Source: Mesotaenium endlicherianum (Eukaryota > Streptophyta > Zygnematophyceae > Zygnematales > Mesotaeniaceae). From it: DNA of 36,239 nucleotides. This document shows, in pieces, positions 1-11,176 of this stretch (the first letter of the stretch is position 1; each line of letters opens with the position of its first letter). The notes under the pieces were generated by a model. The model made no database searches. It saw only the letters and a program-made list of their open reading frames with translations, and was not told the origin of the DNA. A program made the translations under genes and the position numbers. The stretch is taken from NCBI GenBank assembly GCA_009602735.1, contig WELA01009966.1, positions 362,301 to 398,539 of the forward strand, written 5' to 3'.

Positions 1-33
1 CCCCACCCCACCCCACCCCAATCCCCCCCTGGC
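1..33. repeat. CCCCA short tandem repeat and C-rich tract at window edge
   Basis: Four CCCCA units are followed by a C run. The tract lies beyond the last visible exon of the ABC transporter gene, probably in its next intron. It is too short and of the wrong unit for a plant-type telomere. Confidence 0.7.
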
Positions 34-221
34 GCTCTCCGGCTCTTGACGCCAACTGCAAGGCTAGGCTGGCAGATGGGAAAAAAACACAATGCCACAT
101 GACACTCACAGGATCTCCACTCTCACTCCGGGGAGCAGCAAGAACGCCCCCGTGCTGCGCGCATCCACTACCACGCTACGCGCTCATGCTGGCCCCTGTG
201 AGCTCACAGACTGACCTGAAG

Positions 222-282
222 CGGGGGAGAGTAGGGGGGTTTTGGGGGGGTTAGGGGAGGGAGAGGAGGGGGAGGGGAGGTG
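222..282 (+). repeat. G-rich tract, candidate G-quadruplex
   Basis: The plus strand carries many runs of four to seven G separated by short spacers. On the gene strand (minus) this is a long pyrimidine tract starting about 13 bases after the donor site of exon 7 of the ABC transporter gene. It could fold as a G-quadruplex or i-motif, or simply be intron pyrimidine-rich sequence. Function is inferred only from composition. Confidence 0.5.
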
Positions 283-294
283 GCGGCGACGCAC

Positions 295-3200
295 GGATTT
301 GACGCGGCTGCCCCCAAGGAAGTAGACGACAAGCAGCGAGAAGTAGACAGCGATGCGCGTCCACGACTCGTTGAGCGACTTGAGCCACCCGAGGCGCGTG
401 CCGCTCACGCGAGACGCCTCCACCTGCTTGCTGAAGCCCGCCAGCTGGCGCCTCTCTCCTCCGAAGGACCTCACCTGTCCCTCCCTTCCAGCGTCACGCG
501 CGTTCCAGCTCAGGTGGGTGCCAGCCAAGTCCGAGTTGCATGAAGTGTCTGCGCCAGAGCGCACGTGAGTGTTCATCTTGAATGATCATGTACTGTGCGT
601 AGGCTTGCAGCAAATTTGGCGCTCAGCGCTCAGGCACTCGCGATCATGCACAAGACTTTACGCGCACACTTTCACGCTGCGCGCGCGCTGCTTAGTACGT
701 GCCTGCATATCATTGATTCGATTGACCTTGCGCTCGGGTAGGAGAAGCTTGAGCCAGCTAGAGTGAACATAATTTGCTTAACACGACGTGCAAGCCAGCT
801 GCATTGTATCAATGAGACGTCCAAGCTAGCGTGAACCATGATACTAATAACCTTCAAAGGACGTTGGCATTGTTTAAGCTTAGCCATAGCTTATACACAA
901 CCACACACACATATACCACACACGCATACACCACAACTTATCCAGGACACGTATATATGTTTCAACACCAGTGCACAAAGACAGAGAGAAGCTTCCGGTT
1001 GGCTGACAAGCCCCTAGGTTCAGAACTAAGTCATCAGCGCAGCAGAAGCACAGCGAAAGCAGCACAGAGAGGCTGCACACCCCACACTGGACAAACCATG
1101 CGGGGGGGCTGGACCGGGGCGAGGCTGCAACAGACGATGAGACATGCAACCGCACTGAATGCATAAGCTCGGGAACAGGTGGCACCCTACGGTGCGGATG
1201 GAGCTGAAGGACTCGTTGGCCTTCTCGATGATGCGCGCCTGCGCCAGCGCGTGCGCCTTAAACACCGGCGCTGTCGTCCTCTTGTACACGGCTGCACCCC
1301 CCCCCCCNCTTAATCAAAATGACCTCACTAAAGAGAATATAACAAAGCATAGCAAACTTCCCCGACCAAGACAATAGACACAAAAAAAAGGGGGGGGATA
1401 AATAGGACGTAGCGGCATACGTGGGGTAATGGAGGGAGCGAGGGTGCGAGGGAGCGAGGGAACGCACCCACTCCAGCCGACACGCTGAGCATGAGGATGG
1501 CGAACGCGGGTGCCAGCTCTTTGGACAGGTACCACAGTATTGTCAGCGTGCCCAGCACCTGCACCTCCACATCAACCCGCCCGCCCACTCCTCCAGGTCA
1601 TCCTCCCCTACGGCTATCCATCTCTTACCAACGGCCCAGCTGATCCCTGTGGTAGATCCTCACACTCGGAGTATTAGGGTTCATTTTGTTGATGGCCTCT
1701 CCTCGCAACATTTTCCGTCCAGTGTGTCTGCACAGAGTGTGTATGAACCAGAAAATTACACGTGCGTGCTGTCTCGTGCATGCGTGCGTGTGTGCGTGCA
1801 TGTATGCGTGGCACTCTGCGGTCCTGCGACACGTGCATCTCAAGAACAAGCCGGCTGGACCAACAAAGTCTGAATGGTGCGCAACAGGCATGCACGGGCT
1901 GCTGCACGGCGACGGCCGGGGAACTCTGTGCAACGAGGCACTCAGGCGCACTCACGCACCTCGGAAAGCGCCCGGAAGCCGCGGTCGCGCGAGACGTTCT
2001 CGTTCACAATCTTCTCGATGGAGCCCAGCTCCGTGGACAAGATGGACGTCAGCTCTGCCACCTAAAAGGCGCCCCCCCCCCCTCCCCCGCTCTTGGTGTC
2101 AGAGGCGCAGCATCGCGCTCGCAGCTTCTACCCATTCCATTTCCGCGGAAGTTGACTCTCCTGGAGTCACGCTTGCACGGTACAACTCCATCTAGGGCGC
2201 CAGTAAGCCCGGATGATAAGAAGCTTGCTTCGACCTCTGTAAAAAGTTTATAGAAATATATCTCTAACATATACATTACTGCATATACGTACATGCATAT
2301 AAATAATATACAAACACATTTACATCTATATATTTACATATGTATATATGTTATGATTACAACAGCGTCAAACCATGAACGGAAAAAGCCACAAGGCAAT
2401 GCACGAAGCGCATCCATCACTCCCGCCACGAGACAGAGCGCACACAGGCAGACAGCACAGGGCCACGCTCCGGGCTACTTCCCAAGCAGCTACATGTCCT
2501 GGGGGTCTTTTGGCAGTGCAGGGTTTGACAACTCACATTGAAGCGGTCGTAAAACTCCACCTGCCAAGCGCACAAGGTGACACAAGCAGGCACACGATGC
2601 TGGGGTTGGAACCATGTAGCGGGTGCGACCCGGGCTTTCCGTCCAGCCCAGATCCAACAGCAGCCAATCGGAAGATTTGGAGGCGACTCAGACCCAGCTA
2701 GCTAAGGATGCGCGTACCTGGGCAGGTCCCCTTGTGTTGATCTGAATCAGGCGCAGCCCTCTACCCCCGCAAACTTCTTCCCTGTGAAGAATATTTACTC
2801 TCGCCTCCTCTTACATGACCTCTTCCCCTGCGGATTGCTTTATAGTCAAGAGCTGACACTCACATCTTTTCGTACTGAAGAGCTCCACCGCCCAGCGGAT
2901 GCAAAGTCGGACCAATGGAGGAATATGAAATCCACCCTACGCTCACCCCGGGACAAAACATATAGCAGGTGGCACGTATCACACCAACTATTTCCTCCCC
3001 CTATATAGATTCTTTGGTAGCGTTACTCTACTTGTTGAGGAAAGTTACGCCATTCATATCCCAATCAAGTCGCGGCCCACTCTTGTCTGTTGCTGCTTTT
3101 GCAGTCAGGGATAGATAGCAGGTTGCACGGAGCACACGTGGCACCCCCAGGCTTCTCGCTTCGATGTTCCCAATCAGCTGTATCTCAGCCTTTCATGCAA

Positions 3201-5134
3201 GTAAGGATCACATCTCCCCCCTGAACAGAAGGTAGGTGTAGGCTTCTCCATGAACCTTCACAGGCCCCCGGCGTTTTCCACCTTCCTCAAGCAGCACTAC
3301 CCGCCTCTCCCGTAACCACGAGTCACCGTTCACGTACAAAATCCAAAGTATATGACGTGTGTCGGGTCCCCCATTTCATAGCTTATATAGAGTCTCCCAA
3401 AGGGCCCAGTGATAGAGCTAAACCGGTACATCCGGATTCGTGCGGTGCAAAGCTGATGGATTCGAAAGGTCCCTGCTGCTACAGCTGCATTTCTACCCCC
3501 TTGTGTTTGCCGAGTCGCCTCCGTCAAATGCACAGCAGCGAAGCGGCTGCAGGACAGAGAAGGGGCGGGCAGCATACCTTCTGGACGAGAAGGCGTCGGA
3601 AGACGTGAGATCGGAGGTCGGCCATGACTCTCTCCCAGGTGGTGTACAGGCTGGTGACGTAGGCGATGGTGCAGAGGGGCTCCAGGCAATAGATGGCAGC
3701 CAGAGTCGTGAGGAGCCTCCCCAGCGGCCCTTGCCTCCGCCCTATCAGCGTCTCGAAGAATTTCCCTGTGCCCCCCGTGGCCCCCACCCACATGCACATC
3801 TCTCCCCTTTGGTCCGCTGCCGACTTGGCAGAAGGAAGTGCAAGTGCGAGTGCATATGCTTTAGTTGAATTGAGTCAAGGCCTTATGGCCTCAAGCTTCA
3901 GGAGCGCGGGGGAGTTTACGTCTGGCGATTCAGGCCTGGCCTCCAGCAAGGCGTATAAAAGGGGCTGTGATGACTTTCACCGACGACGAGACTGGTCAGA
4001 ACTGCTCTGCTCTCAGTGGTACAGATAGCGGGAATTACGATTTGAGTCCCTGACAGGAGAGCTGCTAGGAGCTGCTAGGGGTCCAGATCGGGCTTGGCAA
4101 AAGATAGAAACACATTAAATTTCTCATATGATAGAGGGCCTTCGTAGACTCTGCACAAATCTATGTTTTTGCCACATATATTTGTATCAACATATATATA
4201 TATACATATATATGTGTGTGTATACATATGTGTATATACAAAAATATATATGTATATATATTACATATATTTACATATATCTATGTATGAATATGTATAT
4301 GTATGTATATGTATGTATGTTTGACCTATTCATTGGATAGACCTTCACGCCAGCCAAGCACCCAGTGTGGCCTTTTACGTTTTCCTCTTGGTGACAAAGT
4401 TGGCCCCATTGCACCAGCTTACATCGCAGCTGGGCTATAGATGATCGAGCTCTAACAGGAAGACAGCAATATTGATTTAATATAGCGATCACAATGTACC
4501 TCTAATTATATCAAAATTTTGTCGGCAATGAGTGAATAATAGTACCTGAAAACTGTGGCATGATCAAAGTGCAGCTAGTACCGCCGACAAGTGCTAAAAC
4601 TGCGACAGCTATCCTCATCTTGTCCTTCAGTATAAGACCAGCTATTAATTTCCAAGTCACTATATCGGCAGAAACAGACTTTCGACCAATGAAATATTCT
4701 TCATCGCTGAGAGACCCCCCTTGCTCTCTGAGCGCTTTAATATCATCTTCACTATCACCATCATCTAGCCACTTGTCAGTGGCGGCTGGAGGTGATACGT
4801 AAGCTGCTCTGCATCTCATTCTTTTATTACGTACATATCTAACCGCAGATGAAAGAGGGACTGGGACCCCTGACACAAAGCTGCTCTGACAATGTACGTT
4901 ACAAGAAGTAGAGGCATAGGTGACGCTACATAATTGTAACTTTCTTACACGCTCCCTACGGTTGCAAGAAAGCTTCGTCGAGAGTCTACAGTGCACTAAG
5001 CGAGATGTATCATCCCAAGAAGAAACTTTCCTTGCAGTTCTCAGTGTGCCACTTGACGGATTGCTTTCGTGGCCGGAGGCATAAGAGCTAAGCAGTCCAT
5101 TGTAGTTACAGCTGAAAAGCATAGAAGTCGTCAT
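295..5134 (-). CDS. ABCB28: ABCB28-like chloroplast ABC half-transporter, N-terminal part (7 exons, runs off left edge)
   Basis: Split gene read as exons 4546-5134, 3578-3765, 2537-2560, 1960-2061, 1468-1558, 1191-1291 and 295-474 on the minus strand. All junctions are GT-AG and phases are consistent, giving 425 codons. Residues 1 to about 130 are rich in Ser, Arg and Cys and look like a plastid transit peptide plus linker. The ABC membrane domain follows, with a hydrophobic helix in exon 1 and signatures FSGKFFETLIG, ENVSRDRGFRALSE, VYKRTTAPVFKAHALAQA, IRTVRSFGGE and SLNESWTRIAVYFS. These closely match land-plant ABCB28 (NAP8) as I recall it; ABCB26 is the alternative. The remaining helices and the nucleotide-binding domain lie outside the window. 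The ATG at 5134 was chosen because an in-frame TAA lies upstream and a possible 5'UTR acceptor precedes it. Family role: half-size plastid membrane transporter, substrate unknown. Confidence 0.88.
1308..1308. other. Single N in a poly-C run (assembly uncertainty)
   Basis: The N ends a run of C inside intron 5 of the ABC gene, 17 bases from the exon 6 boundary at 1291. It affects no codon. It probably marks a homopolymer the assembler could not resolve or a contig join. Confidence 0.8.
1776..1812. repeat. Alternating purine-pyrimidine tract in ABC gene intron
   Basis: Nearly continuous CG, TG and CA dinucleotides lie inside intron 4 of the ABC gene (1559-1959). Such tracts can adopt Z-form DNA. 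Two related CA/TG tracts lie at about 895-945 and 35660-35715. No function is implied. Confidence 0.55.
2257..2356. repeat. TA-rich microsatellite-like tract
   Basis: Imperfect TA, CATA and TACA repeats lie in intron 3 of the ABC gene. They resemble the larger tract at 4174-4322 in intron 1. Short ORFs across it are low-complexity shadows. Confidence 0.7.
2537..2560 (-). other. 24-nt microexon (exon 3) of the ABCB28-like gene
   Basis: The eight codons read VEFYDRFN, flanked by an acceptor ending GGCAG and a donor GTGAGT. It supplies exactly the residues expected between exon 2 (ending LLVQK) and exon 4 (starting VAELTS), matching the family stretch after the second helix pair. Both flanking introns are phase 0, so skipping it would keep the frame and delete eight residues. 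Confidence 0.82.
4174..4322. repeat. TA/TATG microsatellite tract
   Basis: About 150 bases of TA, TATG and TACA repeats lie in intron 1 of the ABC gene, about 225 bases from the exon 1 donor. It reads as Ile/Tyr-rich peptide on the plus strand, which is a composition artefact. Confidence 0.8.
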
Positions 5135-5830
5135 GTCCTCACATGTATCTGTGCCCTGAAAACAAGTTGCAGAAGTGACTATTTAATCAGAGAGTGGCTC
5201 TTGACGACAGGAAGACAGCAAGAGTGAATTCTGATACTCTTGTTTGGCCTTCTAAAGGTGCGTATCGTCACGTATCGTAGTCCCCTAATGAAGCATGTGT
5301 GGTAACAACGCCGTATATATGGTGATACGTGCATTGGACTCTGGAGCTGCTCTGGAGCGTGCTGGAGCGTGCTGTAGTGCGCCCACCTGCGCCCACCCAG
5401 TGATGCGCATAGAAAAACCACCGAGAAAACACAGCAAGACAGGCCGTACACATTGACTCTGGCGCTATGACGTCGACAATATTGGTTAAGCAAGCAGCAG
5501 GCATCACCACGTAGTACACATTAACTTTCTTGCAGTTTGGCCCCATTGAGCAAAACTCGCATACCCGCAACTCGATTTTCACCTAGATGTCTCCACATTT
5601 CGCCGACTCGTGTAGCGAGGATATTCATTCGTCGACGTAGATATTGTTTTTATCCACAAAGCTCTCTTTTATGTTGAATATCTCTTTGAAAGAGGTCAGG
5701 TGCACATAGATTTGTCGCCAAGCACACCCCTCTGTTTGCCTCTGTTGCCCAAATAGGACCCGCACCTCGGCGAATGCCTCCACGTACCTCGAAAGGGGAA
5801 TTTTTTGAAGACTAGTCTTCAATACTTCAA
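5135..5830. other. Region upstream of the ABCB28-like gene; no gene seen
   Basis: On the minus strand a TTTTCAG acceptor-like site lies about 25 bases before the start codon, so a 5'UTR intron is possible. Short tandem similarities (GGAGCGTGCT units) lie near 5350-5375. The open frames here are short, lack recognisable motifs and have no convincing splice structure. The promoter presumably lies here but no clear TATA box can be assigned. Confidence 0.4.
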
Positions 5831-6095
5831 GGGCAAATTACCAAAGTAGCACTCCAACTTTCGTTTATTCTACAAATAGCATTCCCAAGTTTCGTTATTA
5901 CAAAACTAGCACTCGCGCATGTAAGGCGAGTCCACGTAGGTTTTACACGATTAAATGACGTGCCACACGAATTCGCACGCGACCCTACCTGACACACCAC
6001 TTCTATCTTTCGCTTCCAAAATCGACCAGCACCGCTTTTCCAACTGCCCAATTTCACGAACCAAACTACCTAAGGACGCCCAAAAATTTGTCCAC
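5831..6095 (+). repeat. Left terminal inverted repeat of the fold-back element
   Basis: Aligns by eye with the reverse complement of 6501-6766 from the outer GGG to a TCCAC motif. Mismatches and small indels are scattered throughout, and the inner GAATTCGCACGCGACCCT stretch is almost identical in both arms. Similarity stops abruptly after 6095. Confidence 0.8.
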
Positions 6096-6500
6096 AGGTA
6101 TTTTCGTGACCTATTTCTTGCGCCTTTATTTTCTAACCCTATATTCTCTTGAGAAACTATATTCTTCGCATTCTCTGCTATTTCAGGTAGGAACTTAATC
6201 ACAAGTAGCTAATTGTAGCGGCTGAGTCAAGTGGATAGTTACTATGGCACATTGCCATTGAGGATACCTGTGGCTATCCTTTCCTATTTGTAAGCATGTT
6301 GCACCTAGGAACATTCCTCACGTCCTACATTTAACCGCCACGTTTTACCTACATTTAACCACCATAAGAAGTACCTAGTTGACCCGCCGAGGTTTAGACC
6401 CAGCTATGGAGTTCAAAAAGTCGTCTTCGATTTGGAGGCGCGGCAAAGCGGTCAATGCCTTCAAAACGTTTTGGAGAGTAAAATGAAGGTAGCGACAATG

Positions 6501-6766
6501 TGTCCACCCAAAATTTGGCGTCCTTGGGCAGTTTGGATCGCGAAGGTGGGTCAGTTACAAAAGTGGTGGTGGAAGATTTTGGAAACGAAAGAGAGAAATG
6601 GTGTGTCAGGAAGGGTCGCGTGCGAATTCGTGTGGCACATCATTTGATCATGTAAGGCCTACGTGGCCTGACCTAACATGCACGAGTGCTAGTTTTGAAA
6701 TAACAAAACTTGGAGTGCTAGATTTTGAATAAACAAAACTTGGAGTGCTACTTTGGTAATTACCCC
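6501..6766 (-). repeat. Right terminal inverted repeat of the fold-back element
   Basis: Inverted partner of 5831-6095. Near its outer end the motif AACAAAACTTGGAGTGCTA occurs twice in tandem (about 6702-6750), a sub-terminal repeat that is also degenerate in the left arm. Confidence 0.8.
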
Positions 6767-8590
6767 ATACTATGCCCGTTCATGTCGGCGCGTAGCGGGG
6801 GTAACGGTGTTGAGTGGCAATTAGAGGTATCGGTCCTATTGAAAGAGGTGAAAGAGGTTTTACCTGAGAAATATTTGTACCCTCGACTTGCTCACGGAGA
6901 TCTGACGAGGCCTACGAAAATCTGGGTATTTTTACACCTGTTTTTACAGCCAAGAAGTGCTCAATGGGGGTCGGACTGTTGAACTTCTAGTAAGATTTCT
7001 AAATATCATGGACGCGGGTGGATTTTCTCTTTACTTTTGGTTTTGTACAAACCTCATTGGCTACGTCGATAGCCTTCTTAGTGCCTAACCGTGTCGAGAC
7101 CAGGGCACGTGTGATGATCTCCGGCACGTGTGTCGTCAACCTGTCAAAGTGTCGGTGGTCCTTCACGCGTGTATCCCTGGCCTGGTCGACTGGTCGGTGC
7201 ATCTCTGCACGTGGGAAATCAACCTAATTGATCACCCCTCACACGTGTGTCGATGGCAGGGTTCTTGAAGTTGACCATTTGCCGGTCGTCCTGCACTGCC
7301 ACAGGCCAGTGAGAGGGTTAGCACTTAGTGTTCCCACACTGGGCATTTCCTCTTCTTAACTCCTATTCCAAGACTTAGTAATTTGCAAAGAGTTATCTCC
7401 TATTCAATTCTCCTCACAAGGATAGAAGCGTCTTACTTCTACACAAGCTTTCGTCCAAGTTGAGGGGCATTCAGTTGAAAACATTCTAGTTTGCATAGAT
7501 CACGTCTAAGCAAGTTCAACAAACAGCGCTGAGTTTCAGCGCCCACTAGGGCTTTCGCTGAATATTTCACAAAGAATCTACAGCATCTATACTGGCCTGG
7601 CTTGAGCTTTTTGCTCTAAGCCGCGCCTAATATTTCTCCACAACTGGCTGGGCTCACACGATTCTTCACTAAGGGTGGTCTTGCTAACTCTACTCTTTCT
7701 CTTCAGCAATTACACAACTGAAACTTCAGAGAACTTAGAATTTGACACGAAACTCACTATCACATGCTTATTTTGTTTCATCCGAAACTGTGCTAAAATC
7801 TTCCAGCTGACCCTATAAGCAAGCTCTCTAACCTATTAACAAGAATTCTTTCTTGGAAACTCGTAGCAAAGCGTGAGATGGAGGCAGAGATCTTCAACGT
7901 CGGCATATGCCAGAAGCGTGTCGCCCTAAATTCTTGGGGCCTGGGGAGCTCCTTTCTCCTTCTCTTTCGCACAATTTTTTCCTTCTCTTCTCTCTTCTCT
8001 CTCGCCTTCGCTTTCTTGCTTCTGGCAGAAATGTGCAAGGCAAAATAAGGGCAGAGTGTGCGAGGCTCGTGCCTATCACAAGCGCCATGCATGCTTCCCT
8101 CTCTCGAGACTGCCGTTGTAACTGTAACGATCTGAGCTTTTTAAGCATATTTAGAACATTTTTCTAATTACCTAAAAGACGTTATAGTTTTTGTTTGTAC
8201 AAGATTGCATGTTTGTTGGATTATTTGACACACACATGTGCCGACTATTTTGCGGTCGATTGCAAAACGACCAAACTACTATTGCAAAAAAAATTGTGAA
8301 GTGATTTGATTACTTTGCAAAAGTATAACGTAATTAGTCATATAGTTACTTTGAATGTTCATGGTGGAATAACTTAATAAATACGAATTAGTTAACTCAT
8401 ATCGACTGTCACTATTTCGGATAATAAAGGGTCTTGTTCTTTATTTTCGACGCGTCGTTGACCTGAAAAAAAAAAAAAACTGTGGTCCAAGGGAGCTACC
8501 GGTCGTAAAGTCAAACGAAACATAATATGCAGAGTCACTTTGCATTTTGACGTATTCGAACCCGCGACCTTTCGTTTCATTCGTTCACAC
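6767..8590. other. Intergenic sequence without a recognisable gene
   Basis: AT-rich spacer. A pyrimidine-rich patch lies near 7960-8010 and a poly-A run at about 8466-8480. Open frames are short, without motifs, and show no splice pattern. I see no LTR, PBS or tRNA here. Confidence 0.4.
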
Positions 8591-8600
8591 CTAAGCAACT

Positions 8601-8636
8601 TGGCGAAGTGGTTATCATAACTACAGGTTCGTGTCC
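8601..8636 (+). other. tRNA-like A box and B box pair, possible SINE or tRNA relic
   Basis: TGGCGAAGTGG at 8601-8611 resembles an RNA polymerase III A box and GGTTCGTGTCC at 8626-8636 a B box, at tRNA-like spacing. No full cloverleaf can be folded around them. A second B-box-like GGGTTCGAATAC lies nearby on the other strand (about 8552-8563). A decayed tRNA-derived SINE is possible, as is chance. Confidence 0.25.
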
Positions 8637-8856
8637 GATGAATGTGTACGCGACCTCGTGAGCAGTCGCGACTTTTTGGAAAGTCGCGTGAACACAAACA
8701 AGCCCGTTTGGCGTGAAACAGTTATTCAGAAACCGTTAAACAGTCTCCAAACGGCCAAACAACGCGTTACGAGCATTTAGCCAAACAGGTTAACTCCCTT
8801 CGCCTGTTTTTGTTGAACTAGGTGGGTGACTCAAAGCACTCCAGTGCCTCACGTTG

Positions 8857-8876
8857 TGCAAGTATATATACTTGCA
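8857..8876. repeat. 20-bp perfect palindrome with TATATATA core
   Basis: TGCAAGTATATATACTTGCA is its own reverse complement. It lies about 220 bases outside the LTR of element B. It could be a TATA-containing promoter element or a small cruciform. No associated gene is evident. Confidence 0.6.
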
Positions 8877-9098
8877 AGAGTCATCGTGAGTGCAACTCTT
8901 ACAAGCACAAATTCTACTTTCGTTTTCATTTTTGCTTTCACAAGAATCGTCAATTACAAAAAGTTTTGTTATTTTCTTTCCATTACTATTAAATTATCCT
9001 CGAATATCGAGCAAAGACCCTCGCAGCCACGCTACAGTAAGTATCCGTCGCATCTGGCACACGACAAATCGTTACAGCCGTGACTTAGTCACAGATTA

Positions 9099-9804
9099 TG
9101 AAATGAATCGACTTACCAATAGACGATTAACAATTAATAAAGATCTTTATATCAACGAGTAATCTTTATGGTATTTTAACACACTAGCAGTGAGCAATAC
9201 TTGCAAGTCATATGCAAGTAAACTAGCATCAATAATTCAATCACAAAACTTATACATAAGCAAGGTTAAAAGACAGTGCGTATCAATGGCTTCTTGTTTT
9301 GGATTCAGATATCTCTCAGTAAGCAGTACAAGAGAGTTAGCATCGTTTCCAAATGCCGAACTCGAGAGCAACACCTAGCATATGTACATGGAATGAGTTT
9401 ACTGTTCAACGGCTAGTGCAATGGCACCGCCTACCCGGGACTTAACAACGTTGGTAGGACCTCGGCTAACCAAATCCACAGCCAACTCCCATCATCCCGA
9501 ATCGCCATCCACCTTAAGGGTGTCATCTGGCCACTCATCTAGCACACCATACTTAGATGCATAGCTAGGCAGTTCGCTGCTGCCAAGTACGGCATCCAGC
9601 TGACTGTCAAAGAATGTGTCAGCAAGCTGACCCAAGTCAACAGGTTGACCTAATGAACTTCGGCCAGCTACTCTCGGCTGAGTCATATAACTAAGTATCA
9701 AATATCCAGCAGACTTAATATCAACTATAACTCAGTAGGCTGAACTTATTTGACTATTATATCTAAATGAATATTATATCTATCCAATACACTGATTCAT
9801 TACA
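9099..9804 (-). repeat. 3' LTR of element B
   Basis: Begins TGTAATGAATCA and ends GATTCATTTCA on the minus strand, matching the LTR at 11177-11885 over essentially its full length with many substitutions and indels. A purine-rich stretch, AAGTTGGAGGCA, directly precedes the LTR as expected for a polypurine tract. Confidence 0.88.
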
Positions 9805-9896
9805 ATGCCTCCAACTTAAAATGTTATCGACCCGACAAGACTTCCTACTATTATTTACAACAAAGCAAAACACACATGGAACACAACCAACTGAAC

Positions 9897-11170
9897 CTAA
9901 AACAAAGACAACAGCAAACTAAGTACCAAGGGCTCGATCTTCCGGGGAGCAAGACCTGGAACCCGATCCCCTTCTCGTGTCTGATGGTCTTTTGAAACCT
10001 GGGGACTCAGACCAGGGTGAACAAGGGGTGAACGCAGCAACTGGGCAGCCTGCTCTTGCACTGTCTGCAAGTTGATGGAGACCGCTCTCTCCTGTGCAGC
10101 TCTCAAACTGACAGGGACATACACTCGGATACCGGAGGGGTGCTGCATGACATGGGCTAAGGGTACATGCCCTCCATGAGAGGGGGATGCTGGTTGCCCT
10201 CTGGCTGCCTCCTTGGCAACCCTTCTATCTGCTCTGTCTGACTGAGTCTCACCTCCTGGGGTGGAACTCCTCCTGCTCGAGATCTGGGTCTCTTGGTGGG
10301 CAAGTATCCCCAAGCTGCTGGAGGGCTGCCTGTGCTAAGGCACTTCCAGTCTGCTGTACGGTGGGGGATGTAGCGGGGGTCTGTGCCTCAGCAGGACTAG
10401 ACTACTCTCCGGCGCCTTCCTCCTCTTCATCCTCCTATTCCTCTGAGGCCTCTGGAGTCTCTCTGGTCATCTCTTCCAGCCGTTACCGAGAAAAAGATTA
10501 TCCCACTGACCTCTCCATTTTGGGTGCAGGTGGGGGTTGCTGGGTCCTGACAGCATACAGGTCTTTCTCCCCTTGTTTACTTGCCCATGTGGCATAAGCA
10601 CACTTCCCCTTAGAGAAAGAATCTCTAGCCTTGGTCCTATCAACCTGTGTCTCACGACTCATGCAGTCCCTGCCTCCATCCAGCCTTGGGTCCCATGCTG
10701 CAATATGAGGTAGCAGCACTATCTTCCCCTGCAAATTTGCCGGGAAATCGTCTTCTTCAACTCTGTCATTTTGCTGGTCCTTCATGGTGATGGTCATCCA
10801 GCGCCATTGAGTGGGTTGTAGAAAAAAAGCAGAATCTGTCCTTTTCAAAGTACAAGGGTACCAGTGGCCTCAAAAATCCAACTAGCAAGTCTCCCTTGCC
10901 AAGAACTCCCAGCCTCTTCTCTCCACCCCGTTATACATGGCCTTGAACCGGTTGTGGGAAGTGGTATCCTTGAAGCTGTCTGTATACATAGGGATCAACC
11001 TGGTGACCTTGTCTGTGCCCCAGATCCCAAGTATTGGCACCGTTTCAGATTCCCCTATCTAGGCCAATGCTTTGACCTCCCGGATCGTATATCCCACCAT
11101 CCTGGCATAGTCATGGTACGGTAGAGGCCCTGTGCTAACCTCTATGTACTTGTCAAAATCTTGGCACGTC
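9897..11170 (-). pseudogene. Extra ORF of element B (broken copy)
   Basis: Frames at 10848-10498 and 10313-9897 match the extra ORF of element A. Shared motifs include AAWDPRL, KQGEKDLYAVRTQQPPPAPK and HVPLAHVMQHPSG. Frameshifts and stops interrupt it, and the N-terminal coiled-coil part is cut off at the junction with A. It preserves the C-terminal end that element A has lost to element C (after PVSLRA), including a Gln/Leu-rich helix and a run of about 40 further residues. Function unknown. Confidence 0.75.
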
Positions 11171-11176
11171 TCCCCT

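Larger units (their letters stand above)
5831..6766. mobile_element. Non-autonomous DNA transposon with long inverted repeats (Mutator-like fold-back/MITE)
   Basis: The two ends are inverted copies of each other: left 5831-6095, right 6501-6766. Outer ends read GGGCAAATTACCAAAGTAGC on the left and GGGGTAATTACCAAAGTAGC as the reverse complement of the right. Long repeats starting GGG with an AATTAC motif are typical of plant Mutator-like elements. The 9-bp flanks (5822-5830 and 6767-6775) share their first five bases, ATACT, compatible with a degraded 9-bp target duplication. The roughly 400-bp centre has no transposase, so any mobility would need an enzyme from elsewhere. Superfamily is inferred from the ends only. 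Confidence 0.75.
9099..11176 (-). mobile_element. Element B: truncated Ty3/gypsy-family element (3' end only)
   Basis: Reading on the minus strand, this is the 3' end of a retrotransposon: extra-ORF copy (about 11170-9897), short spacer with a purine-rich tract, then a 706-bp LTR (9804-9099). It is the same family as element A, sharing both the LTR and the extra ORF. The body stops at 11176, exactly where the LTR of A begins in the opposite orientation, so A probably inserted into B. The rest of B is not found on the far side of A. Confidence 0.8.

Noticed and set aside
1..33. Telomere at the window start
   Set aside because: The CCCCA unit repeats only four times, the TTAGGG or TTTAGGG type is absent, and the ABC gene clearly continues past this edge.
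4128..4340. Small Ile/Tyr-rich protein on the plus strand
   Set aside because: It is the translation of a TA/TATG microsatellite inside an intron of the minus-strand ABC gene.
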